DNA of 64,000 bases from Whalleya microplaca (GCA_022497155.1 MU385723.1:744001-808000), one strand, 5' to 3'. Shown: positions 11,041 to 23,964, counted from the first letter of the stretch. Program-made: numbers and translations. The notes: a model not told the origin generated them from the letters alone.

Positions 11041-13882
11041 GTAAGTGCTGTCGCGGGATATGAGAGTGAGACTCCTTTTTCTCCAGGCTCAGGTGCTAAG
11101 AAGCCCCTTGCTAGGTGCCGAAGTAAGAAGATCCGTTGTGATGGTATCCGTCCGTGTTGCTCGCAGTGTGCGAATGTTGGGTTCGAATGCCGCACCAGCG
11201 ATAAGCTCAGTCGACGGGCGTTTCCTCGAGGTTATACAGAGTCGCTTGAGGAAAGAGTGAGACAACTTGAAAATGAAACGAGGGAACTCAAGGATTTGTT
11301 GGACGAGAAGGATGAGAAGATCGATATGTTGTCGAGGATGCACGGTAACCGCCAACCGTCGGTCTGTTCTGCATCGAGTCCGAAGTCAACAGAAATGAGA
11401 AAGGATCTTTCTCAGCCGACAAAGGAGGACACATTCCGTATACAGGCTTCTCCGTTATTACTCGGTGTTGAAAATTCGGATTCGTACTTTATGGGGCCTT
11501 CGAGTGGACGAGCGTTCATTGGTATGTTGATGCCCAATTGATAGCCATACCTGCTAACAATGTCTACAGAGGCTTTCAAACGCAAACTCCAAGAAAACGG
11601 AAAATCATGCTCGGATTTTAATCCTGAGGCTTTCCTTCATATCCAGGGATGTCACCCCCTAGTTAGCAAGCCACCTTCACAGTCTCTAAGAGTGCCACCG
11701 CGGTTGTTCTCGGACCGATGCGTCAACGTCTATTTCCAGGAATGGGCACCACTCTTCCCTGTTCTTCATAAGCCAACGTTCCTCCGTCTGTACGAGGAGT
11801 TTGTTGCCGACTCAGACAAGGTGAAGAACAACCATAAGCTCGCACAGCTCTACCTTGTATTCAGCATTGCTGGTCTTTCGGGCGATCTTCCGGATACAGA
11901 GCAGATTGCTGCGTGCGAAATTCAATGGCAAAGGGCGCTCGATGCCATCCTCATGGACAACACGATGAACACGCTACAGTGTCTGGTCCTAGCTCTGATA
12001 CTCTGCACAATAAGAGCGGATTACAAGCGACTGCAACATTACAAAGGTATTGCAGTAGGTTTGTCACATAGATTGGGATTGCATCAAAGTCAGAAGCGGT
12101 TCTCTTTTGGAGCTCTCACCATTGAAACACGGAAGAAGGTGTTTTGGACACTATACACCCTCGACTGGTAAGTTTCGCGTACCTGCTCTTCAACCTTGTA
12201 TTAAACTAACCTTCTTAAGTTTCTCTGGTGCCATGCTAGGCTTGCCTAAATTATTAAGGGAGGATGACATTCATGCCGAGTATCCGTCAGATACTGACGA
12301 TGAATACGTTACCGAGAAAGGGTTCCAGCCCACTCTCCCAGGCGAGTATACTCGATTGTCAAGTGCACTAGCATTATTCAAGGTGTCTCGTATACTCGCC
12401 AATGTTCTCGAGAAGATATATCCAGCTGCTACTTCTCACGAGTTGTCCCTACAGCAAATGGCAGCATTGGACGCGGATCTCACGGAATGGAGCGAAAACC
12501 TGCCAAACCACCTCAAACTGAATTTTGTTCAAGATAAGCCATCGACAGACGTTACTGGGAGCAGGTCACCGATTTTGGTATGTCACCGCTCACGAAATCT
12601 CACTTCTTATCACTAACATATATAGGCGCTGGCATACTACTATATTCGGGCAATTATACATCGCCCGGCTGTCGGCTCAACCTTGGGGGCGAAGGCTGCT
12701 CCAGCGCTTTTCACCGTTGGGGAGTCTAGCAAGCATATTGTGCAGATCATCCAGTTGCTTGAGGAGAGGAGCATGTCGTTCTCATTCTGTCTCAATAAGA
12801 CTGACGTTCTGGTTCTATGCGGGATGAGCCTGCTCTACCAGACTCTGGACTTGAAGCATGAGAGTAAACTCATGAAGGATGCAGAGAGGCTTGTCAATGC
12901 TGTGATTAAAATCTTACAAAGCATGAAAGCGCCTGGAACTTATGATCTCAAACGGGTTGCTTCGATGCTGATCACTGTGGACGTACCACCTCAGTCGTCG
13001 CCCACGCAGGACAGCCCAGATACAACCATGGCTGCTCCTCCTTCGAGGACCTCGCCGCAACTGAACCTTCCGAAAAAGTCACCTTATTTGGCTGGTCGGC
13101 ATGCGAGCGCGAGTATGAGTGAGACCGATTTACTATCTCAACAAGAGAAACTCCGTCGCATGACTATACCTCATATTCAGACCGCTCGGCCGGATGGCTA
13201 CCGCTCTCAATCACGCGCGTCGCTGGATGGTATAAACGTGGAACATACTATGCCTCCTCGGCGCGATCGTCATCTTTCCCTCGCTCAACTTCAGCAGACG
13301 ATGATGCGTTTGTCACCATCACACAAACTAAAACACAGTCTCGATTATCTCTCCCTTAACAACACGCCGACAGCTGGAGCTCAGAGTACCTCGCCCGTGC
13401 AAGGTCGAAACCAACCATTACAGCCGATGACACAAGCACAAGTACAACAGACGCGAATTTATCCGACGAACCAGATGCCGAACAAGGGCGGTTCAGGGGG
13501 CGGGGTATCGATATCCGAATGGGAGGCATTACTTGGTGCCATGGACGGCGGTCAAGTGAACGTCTACGACGCGATCTACGGGGGCCCTGCTCTATCGCTC
13601 GCGGAGACGCCGACGAGTGCGGCGACAAACTATAGCGACTGGTCACCTGACGCCTGGGACCTTTCTGGTATCAACATCGGCGACCACACTACAAATCCTG
13701 GGGCACCGCAAAGCGTCCTAAGTATGAGTGATGACAGCCTTAGCTCGGTGGATGACCATACGTCAAGCGACATGTACCTCAGTATGGGTGGCGAAGACTA
13801 CCAGAACGGAATGATACAACAACGGCAGAGCCATGATGGCAGCTTCGTTATAGATGGCCTCGAGCTCAACCTCGGGTTATGA
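10964..13882 (+). CDS. facB: Zn2Cys6 transcription activator FacB/Cat8 (acetate and gluconeogenesis regulator)
   Basis: Five exons (10964-11040, 11115-11521, 11570-12167, 12220-12577, 12626-13882) give 898 residues. The zinc cluster uses Cys 24, 27, 34, 41, 44 and 51 ([11 protein letters not shown]...CCSQC...C). It is followed by the Cat8/FacB hallmark linker [19 protein letters not shown] and a leucine-zipper-like coiled coil with [13 protein letters not shown] fungal-specific transcription-factor domain covers about residues 190-500, and the C-terminal 400 residues are polar, Gln/Ser-rich and end acidic, as an activation region should. The start [13 protein letters not shown] is also typical of FacB. 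Known orthologues (A. nidulans facB, N. crassa acu-15, yeast CAT8) activate acetate-use, glyoxylate and gluconeogenic genes and are glucose-repressed. Intron 1 splits the zinc cluster between its first two cysteine pairs' spacer, after Arg 26. Confidence 0.95.
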
Positions 13883-15298
13883 GTCTGATGGCTCGCAGAG
13901 TGTAGTGGTGTCATGACTATCTATCTATATATAGGCGGAACCTGGAAACACTTCATTTTGTCACGATCTATAGTACCGGCCGGCTTGTTACTACTTTGCG
14001 GCGTTCATGAGACGGCTTGTATTGTTGCGGCAGGACTATGGTCACAGTTTGTATGTGATGTGGGAACTATGTGTACGGGTCTTTGGTTCCGGAGTTCTCG
14101 GTGTGTGCGATTACGACACCACGGGTGTCTGTCTGTCCAATGCTTCTGTCTTTATTAAAAACCAGGTTCGTAGGTGAGGCCTATTTTCCCACGAGGTGCT
14201 AGTTGACTGAGCTAGTTAGGTTAGACTATTACCCCTGACACATACATACACTATCTGTTTTCCTTATTCATACTCGTCGTCATACTCGTGGGGTTTTGTA
14301 CAAGCTATGCATTTCCGCGACTCAGTGTGGGATATGAACACGGATGTTATTCTACGAGCACAAATCGTAAATGAAAAAAGCTGTTGACATTGTACCAATT
14401 GTTGCTCGGTTTCTGAGATTACGTGACGATAGGCAGTTCAGCCGCGAAACCAGACGCAGCTGTCCTCTGCATGCATAGTGTTGATCAACTTGTATATCTT
14501 ATACTAGACCGCGTGGCATCGCTGACGCAGGGTCCGAGATACCACGCTTTGAGCATTCAGCATTGTCGAGGAGCTGAATTCAGCCTGATTATTATGCATA
14601 TTGACAGCGTACCCCCCTGCCGTTATCCCTGTTACCTGTATGCCTATATTACGTGTTCTTATGAACTACACATAGGACCGAAATAATAAATTGGTTTCTA
14701 GTCACAATCTATGTACGGAGTATGGTGAATCCAATCTAGTCTAGGAGGTTCTTTGGTCTCCTATTACGTCGTGATATTAAATGTTTGACTCTCTCAACAG
14801 CCACAATTGACAACCATATGATATCATAAGCCAACCCATTTGAGATGCAGAAGCCACACAGTGATCTACAGATTAGGTTTCAACTCTATTCCCTTCATGC
14901 TTATAATTAATGTAGATCTAGGGAGTGCTGAAGAACGGCTAGGTGCCTCGGGTGCGTATCAGGCCGAGACAAAGCTGTCCTGACCTGCTTTATTACCTAC
15001 CTAATCCCCGGTTAACTCCAACGGCCGCACTTTAGTTAGAGCTTACATCCCACGGTCTAAGGCAACAGAATACGCCATCCTGCTGTACGCTTGCATGTGC
15101 TTCTCGGACGAAGCGGGAAGGCTTCCCCCCAATCAACGACGCATATGCAGTCGGCCTTTACTTCGAACGATAGGTAGAGCTGGTCTCGAATACATAGTTC
15201 ACGATGCAGGTCTTATGACACCGAAAATCTCACCCACCAATGCTCATTTCCGCCCCCCACTGCAAGCCCACCGATCTGCCTAAGGCGCAGCATTCGCC
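13883..15298. other. Intergenic spacer between facB and the GDPD gene
   Basis: The first 250-300 bases are probably the facB 3' untranslated region. The rest is A/T-rich with no supported gene. Open frames at 13913-14158 and 14423-14686 (plus) show no domain. Composition becomes C-rich near 15240-15290, just before the phosphodiesterase start, which fits a leader. Confidence 0.35.
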
Positions 15299-16876
15299 AT
15301 GGTTCCCGAACAACGCTTCTCCCGCCTCAACCATCCAGCTGGAGAGCTACCGCTTGCCGCCGAGAAGCATCATCCCTCAATCGCCATGCCAAACGAACAG
15401 ACCCCGTTGTTAAACGGCGACAAAGCTATGCAGGGAGTGGGGGTACCGGGTGAGTTACCTACCTTACCTATAGACCGCGTTTGGTCTTCCTGTCTGCCTG
15501 CTGTATGCAGAGGACGGACGGAAAGACAGACGTAATCTCGTCATGGAAAATAGGCAGACAGATAGATAGACAAACCAGTCCTAACCGCCGCGGCATAAGC
15601 AGGAGCCGGGCTTCCGGCGCCCCCCACCGCGGCAGCAAACAACGTCGCCGCCGCCGCCGCATCATCCTCGCTCCCACAACGCCGCCAGCCGCAAGCGATC
15701 GCGCACCGGGGCTACAAGCTCGCGGCGCCGGAAAACTCGATGGCTGCGTTCCGCGCGGCGGTCGAGTGCGGCGCCGCCGCCATCGAGACGGACCTGCACC
15801 TGTCGCGCGACGGCGTGGTCGTCTTATCGCACGACGAGACGCTCGCGCGCTGCTTCGGCGACGCCGCCAAGGTGCGCGAGCGCGACTGGGCCGACCTGAG
15901 CAAGCTGCGCACGCTGAGGCAGCCCGCGCAGGGGCTGCCCCGGCTGCTGGATTTGCTCGAGTACTTGAACCGGCCGGGCCGGGAGCATGTGTGGCTTATG
16001 CTTGACATTAAGGTGAGTGAGGCCTTTTTCTCTGGGGATCGAGGAAGAGGATTCGCTCAGGTTCTTGGGGATAGGGGGAAGGGGTATCCCTCGAGTGAAA
16101 GTTCTGTGCGAATTGCTTGCTTGAAGTCGAGTTGAGCTGGGAGTGGAAATAGGGCTGGCTGGTTGACTCTTGGATCTATGTAGACACATGACGACCCCAA
16201 CGAGATAATACGACGCACGGCGGAAACGCTGGCTTCGGTACCGGGCATACGGCCATGGAACCACAGGATTACCCTGTGTTGCTGGACTGTAAGTGCCCTT
16301 TCCCTATCTTTTCTGATATTCATATCTTCAAATTACCCAAAGCATGCGTACATATCACTCACCTATGCACAGTCCCAATACATCAAACTCAGCATGAAGT
16401 ACCTGCCTGGGTACAAGACTACGAATATCGCATATTCGACAATCTACGCCCGCGAGCTCGCATCCCAGGTGCCCGACCTCTCGATCAGCATGCTGCGCCT
16501 GACGCTGGCCGCCCCCTTCATCGGCCAGCGCTTCATCCGGCACATGAAGCGGTTGGGCCACCCGATCCACACGTGGACGGTCAACGACGAGGCGTGGATG
16601 GAGTGGTGCATCCGCAAGGAGCTCGACGGCGTCATCACCGACGACCCCAAGTTGTTCCTCGAGGTGTGCGAGCGCGTGGGTAAGGAGGAGGCGGAAGGAG
16701 GTAGTAGCCGCTTGTCGAGGCTGAGGAGGAAAGTATCGGTGCAAGCTGCCGTGCGAGGCGTCAAGTACGCTTCCGAGATGGCGTTGTTCCACTTCCTGCT
16801 CGTTATCGTCATAGGGATATATTTATTCAGAAATGGCCTGCCGCGGAGCAGTATTCGGAAGACGCTGCAGGGCTGA
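15299..16876 (+). CDS. Glycerophosphodiester phosphodiesterase, Pgc1-like, C-terminal anchor
   Basis: Four exons (15299-15449, 15603-16012, 16184-16288, 16373-16876) give 389 residues. The GDPD catalytic signature is complete: HRG at 85-87, the PENS motif at 93-96, Glu112 and Asp114 in ETDLHLSRDG, and His127. The second half has HTWTVND and the DGVITDDP motif near the end of the barrel. A hydrophobic helix (ALFHFLLVIVIGIYLF) close to the C-terminus predicts a tail anchor. Yeast Pgc1 is a tail-anchored phospholipase C that degrades phosphatidylglycerol, and the same role is likely here. An in-frame ATG at 15386 (MPNEQTPLLNGD) is an equally good start. Residues 55-80 are Ala/Pro-rich. Exon 2 is very G/C-rich, which produces long meaningless frames on both strands. 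Confidence 0.9.
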
Positions 16877-17581
16877 GACGCTACCTAGATAAATAGATGA
16901 GAAGGCTCTGGCAAGGTTATAAATTAGGACTTCTTGGACGACTTAACAACTTAGGGATTTTATCTCAAGTAGATACGCAGATAGATACTCAAGTGTAATC
17001 CTAGAATAGGGACACTACTTGTAAGGATAATGGCTGACTTCTCAATAAAAGCCGAATCAACTCAGCTACATCGGTTCTAGGCCTTTTGTCAATTTCCGTC
17101 CTTGACAGGTTGCATTTCGATGTTTAGCACTGCTGTTTAAGTAGATTCTCTGCTCTACTGCTAGGCAACTTGCGAGGTGCTTACAGCGTGTTGTGTGGAT
17201 ACGAGGCATGCTAATATATCAGTAACATTGACTGTATCAAGGGGGTCGGACCCTATGTCGTCAGCGTGGTCAAGTCTGCTTTGTATCCACACAATCGTCA
17301 TAGTTGGCAATCAAGGTACATGTCACAGATGAAAAGATCAGATGGTTTTATGTCATGGTCAATTCGGACTTCATGAGATGAAGTTGAGCTTATATATCCC
17401 TTGCGTGAATACCATGATCTGTTGAATTTGTGGGCTCCAATGAGCTCGATGCATTTTTCCCCCTAGTGAACCTCCTTCCAACCAAGCAAATGTCCATGAA
17501 ACTCTCACAAAATATCCCTGCTTTCCTATACGTTGCATCCCGAGATTGTAAGAAAAGGCGATGTCGGCATGATGTTTGAGT
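16877..17581. other. Spacer between convergent genes
   Basis: The GDPD gene (plus) and the Myb-like gene (minus) converge here, so this is shared 3' flank. It is A/T-rich, has an AATAAA-like signal (caataaaag near 17042-17050) about 170 bases past the GDPD stop, and holds no gene. The open frame at 17371-17745 on the minus strand overlaps the next gene in another frame and is not supported. Confidence 0.4.
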
Positions 17582-18080
17582 TTAAAACTCAGACTCAGCC
17601 TCGACCTTACCCTCAGTCTTGATCTTCTTGGCATCAGGTCCGGCATCAGAATTGTCGTCCTCGGGGTCAACAGTAGCCTTGCTAGCCTTTGGCTTTCGGC
17701 CACGCTTCTTGGAGGCGGGAGTGGCAGGAGAGGAAGCAGCGCCACTCTTCACGCCCTTGACCGGAGTCTCAGGTCCCTCGGTAAACATGTCGGGATGGTC
17801 CTTCTTCAGGTTCTTAAGCAGAACCTTACCCCATCGCTGACTATCAAGAAGTAAGATGGGGTTAGTAAAGATATCAAATATCGTAGGATAAGATACATAA
17901 TAGTGAGGTGAAGCGAACTTACTTGAGGGCGTCCTTAGAAGTCTCGTATCCGAGCTTGGTCATCATAGCCGTAACCTTGTCCCACGGGGGTGTCTTCGGC
18001 TTTCCGTTCTCACTGTTGTGAGAGAGAAGCATCGCGATCAGGAGATCGCGGTCGGCCTTGTCATCCCAGGCGACAGGCAT
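17582..18080 (-). CDS. Small Myb/SANT-like protein with AT-hook-like tail
   Basis: Two exons (18080-17923 and 17840-17582) give 138 residues. Residues 1-70 (MPVAWDDKADRDLL...WDKVTAMM...ALNQRWGKVL) have the spaced tryptophans and helix pattern of Myb/SANT-like domains found in many short ascomycete proteins. A Gly/Ser/Pro linker follows, then a basic KKRGRKPKASK stretch, which carries the RGRKP core of an AT-hook and could also serve as a nuclear signal, and an acidic end. It is probably a small nuclear DNA-binding or chromatin protein, and no specific function is known to me. The intron has a GTAAGT donor, ends ttgatag, and restores the tryptophan spacing. Confidence 0.85.
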
Positions 18081-21000
18081 GTTGGCGGTTTGTCGCTGCG
18101 AAGCTGTGTACCATGTATTAGAAGAGATGCTTTAGTGAAGGACGTTGGTGGGAAGTAGCTGATGACCAGAGGCAAAAACTTTATGTTGGAGAACACGAGA
18201 GATCGATGTCCACCTTAGGTGATGTGAGAAGATGCCAGGGATGGTCTGTGAGTTTGGACAGGTGATGATGTGGGTAGGCATAGAAGGGGAGCATACATAC
18301 AGGAAAGTTCTAGTAGGTGATGTTTGTGAAGATATGGCCACTGAGAAAGAACCGCAAGAAAAGCCTGGTAAGACTTCAAGTGTCAGGACTGGTGGTTGAT
18401 GGAAGGGAAAAGGTTGAAAGTGGATAACGAGGCTGCAAAGAGGAAGATCAGTGCAGGAGAGTCGAAATAGGTTGGTCACAAGAGGCACCTGCAGTAACTA
18501 GGTAGGTAATGTATGTATGTGACTTGAATATGCATGCAATGCTTACCAGGCAACCAAGGCATGTATCTAAGTAATGGCAACACGGATGGTGGATGGCAGT
18601 ATCTCTATAAACAAACAAGCAGTCGGAGTTATATCCTCCAAGGAGGACAGGATTAGAACAACTGCAACAAAGGCAAGAACACACGGTAGTCAGTTCGTCA
18701 GGAAGCCATGCAATATGGGCGATCCATGGGAAGGTATGCGGAAGAGTCAATCTGCGTGGAAGGTATACATCATAGTTGATTTACGGGGTAGGTACACGGC
18801 ATCGTCGACATCATGGATGTGAGCAAGGGACGCCGGATGGTGGATTCATGAGGCAGGCATGCAATGTTATGGATCTGTGAAGCAGTCAGGTAGATCAAAG
18901 CATCACTGTGTAAGACAGCCACACATAAGATAGTTGGTTTGTTGGTTATATTACAACAATGATTATAGGTAGACTGAGGATATCTATGATAGACTGGATG
19001 GTTCGAATAGTGACACAAAGGTACTAGCTTCTACAGTCTCAAACTACTGAAAGGAGTGGTTCTCCCCTTTTCCTTCAACATGCCCCCATGATGAAGTTCG
19101 AATCTCATAATCTATAGTATTGAGCCATCCATATATCCATTCATCATAGGGGCGGCTGTCTGGGGATACGCCTCTCTATCTGAATTTTCTGTTGATGCTC
19201 CAGGTGTTCTTCCCATCAGCACCACAACCATCACAGTTTGATGGTATTATAACACCGAGTCGCACTATTTATCTATTCTTTGCAAGTACTCCTGCAATTC
19301 CTGATGACCAGGGACCTTCTGTTAACTTGTAAGGTATTAGGAGGGATCTTGCTAGTATTATATTTGAAGGGGGTGTCGTTGTTTTTATTTACGGACCGGA
19401 ATCTCAATCATATACGTCTCTTCAGGCCTAGTGAATCTCATTATGCATGAGGTAGCTTTTGTCAATAGTCGATATGATTACGCTTAAGGAAACACAAGTT
19501 GGACTCGGAGTGTATTTGTAAGATATTCCTCGGTCTATTCTTCGGAAGTGGTATCTGGCGTTAGTTACCCTGGTGGAATCATGGCAACCCGATCTTAAAA
19601 TGGCCGACTGCTATACTATGCGGTCTTGGTTTTTGACTCGTATTGGGCCGAGGACTACGTATATCCTTCGATCTACATGGTGTCACGAATGATCCTCCTC
19701 TAATCAGTCTATGGCTTGATCAGAATGGGGCGTCCACCCATTTTACCTAGGCCCTTCTATTGCACAGATGCTCTGTGTTGATATTAATGTGTGGTGGTCT
19801 GATCAATAGGGTGTGGTCTGATGTCAACATAAATTGACAAGTAGACGAGGCGGCTCCATGGTCTTCCTCGATTCATATTTATCTAGATTCTGCTTTGCTC
19901 CTATATAAGGGAGTCAATCCCTCTCCCTAGTGCTGAATACAACCTAAAGATGCAAAGCGAAAGAGAATGGGTTGACTTCCATATATGCCTTCAGGTTGAA
20001 ATGTTGGATACTATGGCGTCCTAATAGATTGCATGCTAGACGATAGATAGCCTCACACGCTGCATACCTCTATGGGATGCCTACTCTACTCACAAAGTTT
20101 ACTAACGTGTATGATATTTCTAGCGCTATAGTTTCTGCAGAACTTTGCGAAGCAATCGTGGTAATTAGTGGCAATGAGGTAGAACCGAAGGACAAGCGAA
20201 TAAATACTCACAGTAAGGCAAGATCTCTATCACTTTTGAATGCAATAAGTGGGACAATTCAATAGAAAGTATTCTCAAATCAAGTCCTCGCGCCTGATGT
20301 GCAGAGGTCTTTGCACGATAACCTACAACTGTTAGCCGGCAGCTTGTGTTACACGTACTAGTGAACGATTGAAACATATAGGCCTTGTCCACGGCTAAGA
20401 TGGTTACTACTAGCGTAGTCACTTAGTTGCTTTCATCATTCAGAAGAACTAATATCAAGTAACTTTTCCTCCTTTTTCCCTCTTGACTTCTGACTATCTC
20501 CTAAACCCTCTTTAGGTTTTTCCAAGTGTCACTCTCTCAGTAACTGAGATTGTGTTTATAGGAACAAATGGAATCTGTATACAGGATATAAGCGCACATC
20601 TGGCGAGAAGAATATTTAGTGGATAATACAAGCCGAGATCTTGCGTAGAATTTAAAAGGTTAGGCTAGGAACTGGCGGTATAAAACTGAAGAAGATACAT
20701 GTGGTAGTCCGTAGAAGGCTCAAGTTCATAATCTCATACGGTTGAATAAAAAAGTACAGGGATAAAACTAGGTGGAAGCTATTGAAGTAAGGGGGGAGGG
20801 GGTGAGAACAAAAGCTGCCGTACCTTCAAGGTGTTTGGAAGTGAACAGATATATCAAAACAACAGAAAGGATTCAGGCGATAGCAGCAATATTTGGACCT
20901 GATTACTTTTGTTGCTAGAAACCCTTCGGGTGATCCCTATTCCTTCACAGTATCCTCGAGTTAGACGTTTGTTGGTAGCCCGCGTAATATACTACCCTTA

Positions 21001-21499
21001 AAATGGGCTGTTGTGTGGACATTGTATGGCATCAGGGCTGTAGAAGATAGTATCATAACAGAAGAAAGCATATTTCTAGTACGAGTGAGTCGATGTCACA
21101 TCCGGAGAATCAAAGGCGCAAGCGCTTGGGAAAATCCATAACATCAAAGTCATTCCATACATTTAACTATGGATACTAGACGTATTGACTCCTTACCCCT
21201 TTGTCAACTGCTACGGACCAGGATGATCTTCTAACGTTGCCTTTGGTAGCTAGCATCTACTCAGCGAGTTGTAACTTCTTACGAAGATTTACTTAAATAT
21301 GCAGAATGCTACCCCTGGAATAGACTGGATTGGAGTAGCAAGAACTTTGCCTTGACCTTGCCTTCGCTAACCGACCTAGTCGAGCTCGTCCCAGTCTCAA
21401 TGAGTTGCACTCGCGAACAGTGATATTAGTCATAATATTTCGGACTTGTTCTTTGATATACACATCAAACATTGCACTTGCCCCTGTCAGGCCCAGATA
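18081..21499. other. 3.4-kb gene-free A/T-rich interval
   Basis: I could support no gene on either strand. The first 900 bases carry many short GTATGT/GGTAGGTA motifs typical of unconstrained fungal intergenic DNA. Open frames at 18132-18488, 18448-18750 (minus) and 20077-20265 (plus) have no recognisable product. An LTR-like fragment is listed separately at 19776-19960. The rest may contain decayed transposon sequence. Confidence 0.4.
19776..19960 (+). mobile_element. Candidate solo LTR fragment (Ty1/copia-like)
   Basis: The stretch starts TGTTGATATT. It has a TATA-type box (cctatataaggg, about 19900-19911) followed within 20 bases by a C/T-rich segment (caatccctctccc) and ends near aatacaac. 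That arrangement of TG start, internal TATAAG and pyrimidine-rich R-like segment resembles long terminal repeats of fungal copia elements as I recall them. I did not find a second copy, a primer-binding site, target-site duplications or coding remains, and the 3' border is a guess. This is pattern resemblance only. Confidence 0.35.
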
Positions 21500-22319
21500 T
21501 CAACCAAATCTCGTTCCAAAGGCCAATGTGCCCCCTATCAGCTTTCCCGCCATGTACCCAGCATAAATTCCACACAGTATTGTGACTGGCCACTTTTGCC
21601 ACTCGCGGTCCCAGTCCAAAGGAATTGGTATTGCACCCAGCCAAGCTCCCACACAAGCCCCAACCAATCCGCCGAATGCTTCGTCGAAGGGGGCTCTAGC
21701 ACCCAGGATCTCGAGCCAATCCTTGTTCGAGACACCACGAGTATAAAATAGCGGGAATAGTCCGAGAAGCGAGAGGTGCAGCGAGCAAAGGAACGTTTGA
21801 GGGATATGAGTCAGGAAAGGCGCCCCGAAGAGAACGAGGACGACATGTAGTGCCGCGGCCGCGATGACGGATAATACAAGAGCGACGAGTGTTGTCTACA
21901 CACATTGTCAGCTGAAGGCGGTCGAGCTCTAGGAGATGAGAACATACGACTGCGATATTGGGCCCCGCGCCCTCGAAGCCAGGCTTCTTCTTTTCCCCAG
22001 GTCGCGTCTTTTTAGCCGGCTTTATATTCTGCGCGCCTGCTGCCGGCAAACACACGATCGTGTACGCGGCTTGTATGGCCAGGACTACAGGCAGGGAATT
22101 CGACAGGGCCAACACTGGATCTGCTACCAGAGCATTGAATCGTGCGAGGAAGAGAGAGGACAGCAAGAGCGGATGGACATGCTTGAGAACTTGAGCCTGC
22201 GGCGACGCTACGGTCCGGATAGCTTGCGTCGGCGCATCGTCATCTTTGGCCTTCGATGTTTGACCTGCATTGGCCTTGCCAACCGGCGACGTCCTCGTCA
22301 CTGGATCTACTAGAGGCAT
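21500..22319 (-). CDS. GPI11: GPI-anchor biosynthesis protein Gpi11 / PIG-F
   Basis: Two exons (22319-21948 and 21895-21500) give 255 residues. The protein is strongly hydrophobic with several membrane helices: LLLSSLFLARFNALVADPV near residues 50-70, LVALVLSVIAAAALHVVLVLF at the start of exon 2, and a C-terminal pair. It has the PIG-F signatures GAPFL, RAPFDEAFGG, GAWLGAIPIPLDWDREWQKWP and a closing GKLIGGT. PIG-F/Gpi11 is an ER membrane partner of the GPI ethanolamine-phosphate transferases (PIG-O/PIG-G). The exon join at GTATGT...GTGTAG is in phase and carries the frame straight into the family's conserved second half, which the uninterrupted frame lacks. A polar Lys/Pro linker (about 100-118) precedes the splice. 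Confidence 0.93.
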
Positions 22320-23063
22320 TCTACCTAGTAGGAGGCGAAGTCAATCGCCAACTAGGAGGAAAGACAATGCTTGAAAATGAGTGTCGAGAGATTAATGGAA
22401 GAGCCGGCTACTCGATCAAGATTATGAAGAGCTTCGATTAATGCAGAGGCGCACATACCATTTGAATCACGTGTATCCGATAAGCGTTCTTATCAGTTGT
22501 CAGACAAGAATGCCTATTCGCCCAAACGAAGGTCTATTACCTGCAGTGACACGATAATCTACATACTTCTTCAGGCCTTTTCAATAATAATTATCATTCA
22601 TGCAGCTTGGTAGCATTGATGAAGATATGGGCTCGACAGGTTGGTGAGCTGGCACGTAGAAGTAGCTAGGTTAGCTCAAAACTATTCAAAGGCAGCTGGA
22701 TCAAGTCACGTAGACACTCGTAAAACACAGTTGATAATTAGGTGTATTGTTCCTATGTCTTGTCAACAATTCGTGAAATGGTAGGCCTTATTGTTTTATC
22801 AAAGTGATTCTTGAACAAGCTAGGAAGCTTAGTCTCCTCGCACTAAGAGCATGGCTCTGTATCGATAGAAATTCTCGGTAGTGTACATCGAGGAACTACT
22901 AAAGCTCGAGGTCATAATGCGAGCGTTCATCGCTAGAGTCCTTGCAATGTAGAGTTTAAAATACTCTTCAAGGGAGTTCGTGACAACACGGGTACGCAGC
23001 GAGCTCCAAGAAAATCACGGCAATTTATGGACTGTCACTAGAACAGTCCTTGCGTGTCCTCAA
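22320..23063. other. Spacer upstream of GPI11, downstream of translin
   Basis: About 740 bases, A/T-rich, serving as GPI11 promoter and translin 3' flank. No open frame of substance and no recognisable RNA gene or repeat was found. Confidence 0.4.
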
Positions 23064-23964
23064 CTAAGAGCTCGACTCTGACTTGGGGATCAAGTTTCGC
23101 AGAGATAGGTCATAGATGACGTCCTCCACCTTCTTGACATGGTATTTGACAGCATCGACGCGCTTGCGTACAATGTCATTCTTCAGGTTGAGAAGCTGAA
23201 AGCCGGCAAACAAGTCCTTGACGAAGCTGCTGATCTGGACGGTCAACCCAATATCACCCAATGTCACCGAGTTCATCGCCAGGCGGCTGAGCTCCTCCGT
23301 GATCTCGGTAAGAGCTAGGATGTATTCCTCGATGGTGATATGGAACGCATCTCGATCCTTGAGGTTGACGGGCACTGAGCCTTAGAATTAGCATGATGTG
23401 ATGGGACCGGTATTGGGGGCTGACGTACCTTTCAGGATCTCCCCGACTTCCTCGATGGTTAGAAGACGTCCGATCTCACCTGGGCGAGATTCGGTTCCCA
23501 GGCCGCCCAGCCAGCCCGTCAATAGGATGGTAGTGACGACACTCTGGATGCTTCGCGACCATCTGTGGTTGTACCTTGAATAGAGTCAATAATTAGACGC
23601 TGATGGGTGGGTGTATGTAATGTGTTCGTACTTGTAATATGGGTAGTTGGACGTGAACTGGGCTAGCTCCCCTACACTCTCGATCTCAGGCTTGATGCCC
23701 TCATCTTCGACCTGCTTCAACAGCGGCTGTACTATAGTCTGTGTTAACCGCAGAAAATCTAGTGCCTGGCGTGTGCTACATACGTTTGGAGCTGGGCGTT
23801 GAGTGGATGCGGCTGAGGATGCCTTGGCAGGTAGAGATATGGCGATTCAGAGTCGAAGTGATCTGGTGAAGCTTGTCGCCGACTGCGAGCTCCTCCTCGC
23901 CATGAGCCTTGAGGTATTCGAAAATGGAAGGCTCTATCACATTGGAAGAATTCTCGCTAGCCAT
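23064..23964 (-). CDS. Translin (single-strand DNA/RNA-binding octamer-forming protein)
   Basis: Four exons (23964-23784, 23731-23632, 23574-23429, 23374-23064) give 245 residues. The helical N-terminal half leads to NYPYYKYNHRWSRSIQ, GWLGGLGTESRPGEIGRLLT and then the translin core: HITIEEYILALTEITEELSRLAMNSVTLGD, FVKDLFAGFQLLNLKND and KKVEDVIYDLSLR. Translin forms ring octamers that bind nucleic acid and, with TRAX, make the C3PO nuclease. The catalytic residues lie in TRAX, and I saw no TRAX gene in this window. The first intron (23783-23732, 52 nt) uses the TATAG acceptor at 23732-23733. The nearer CACAG site would break the frame. All other junctions are in phase GT-AG. Confidence 0.93.

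Noticed and set aside
15481..16264. Long frames in both strands over the second exon of the GDPD gene
   Set aside because: The GDPD catalytic motifs sit in the other frame. The extra frames result from very high G/C.
19080..19120. A tRNA-like TTCGAATC box near 19.1 kb
   Set aside because: The bases around it cannot form the T stem, and no matching D arm or acceptor stem was found. No other T-loop in the window gave a tRNA.
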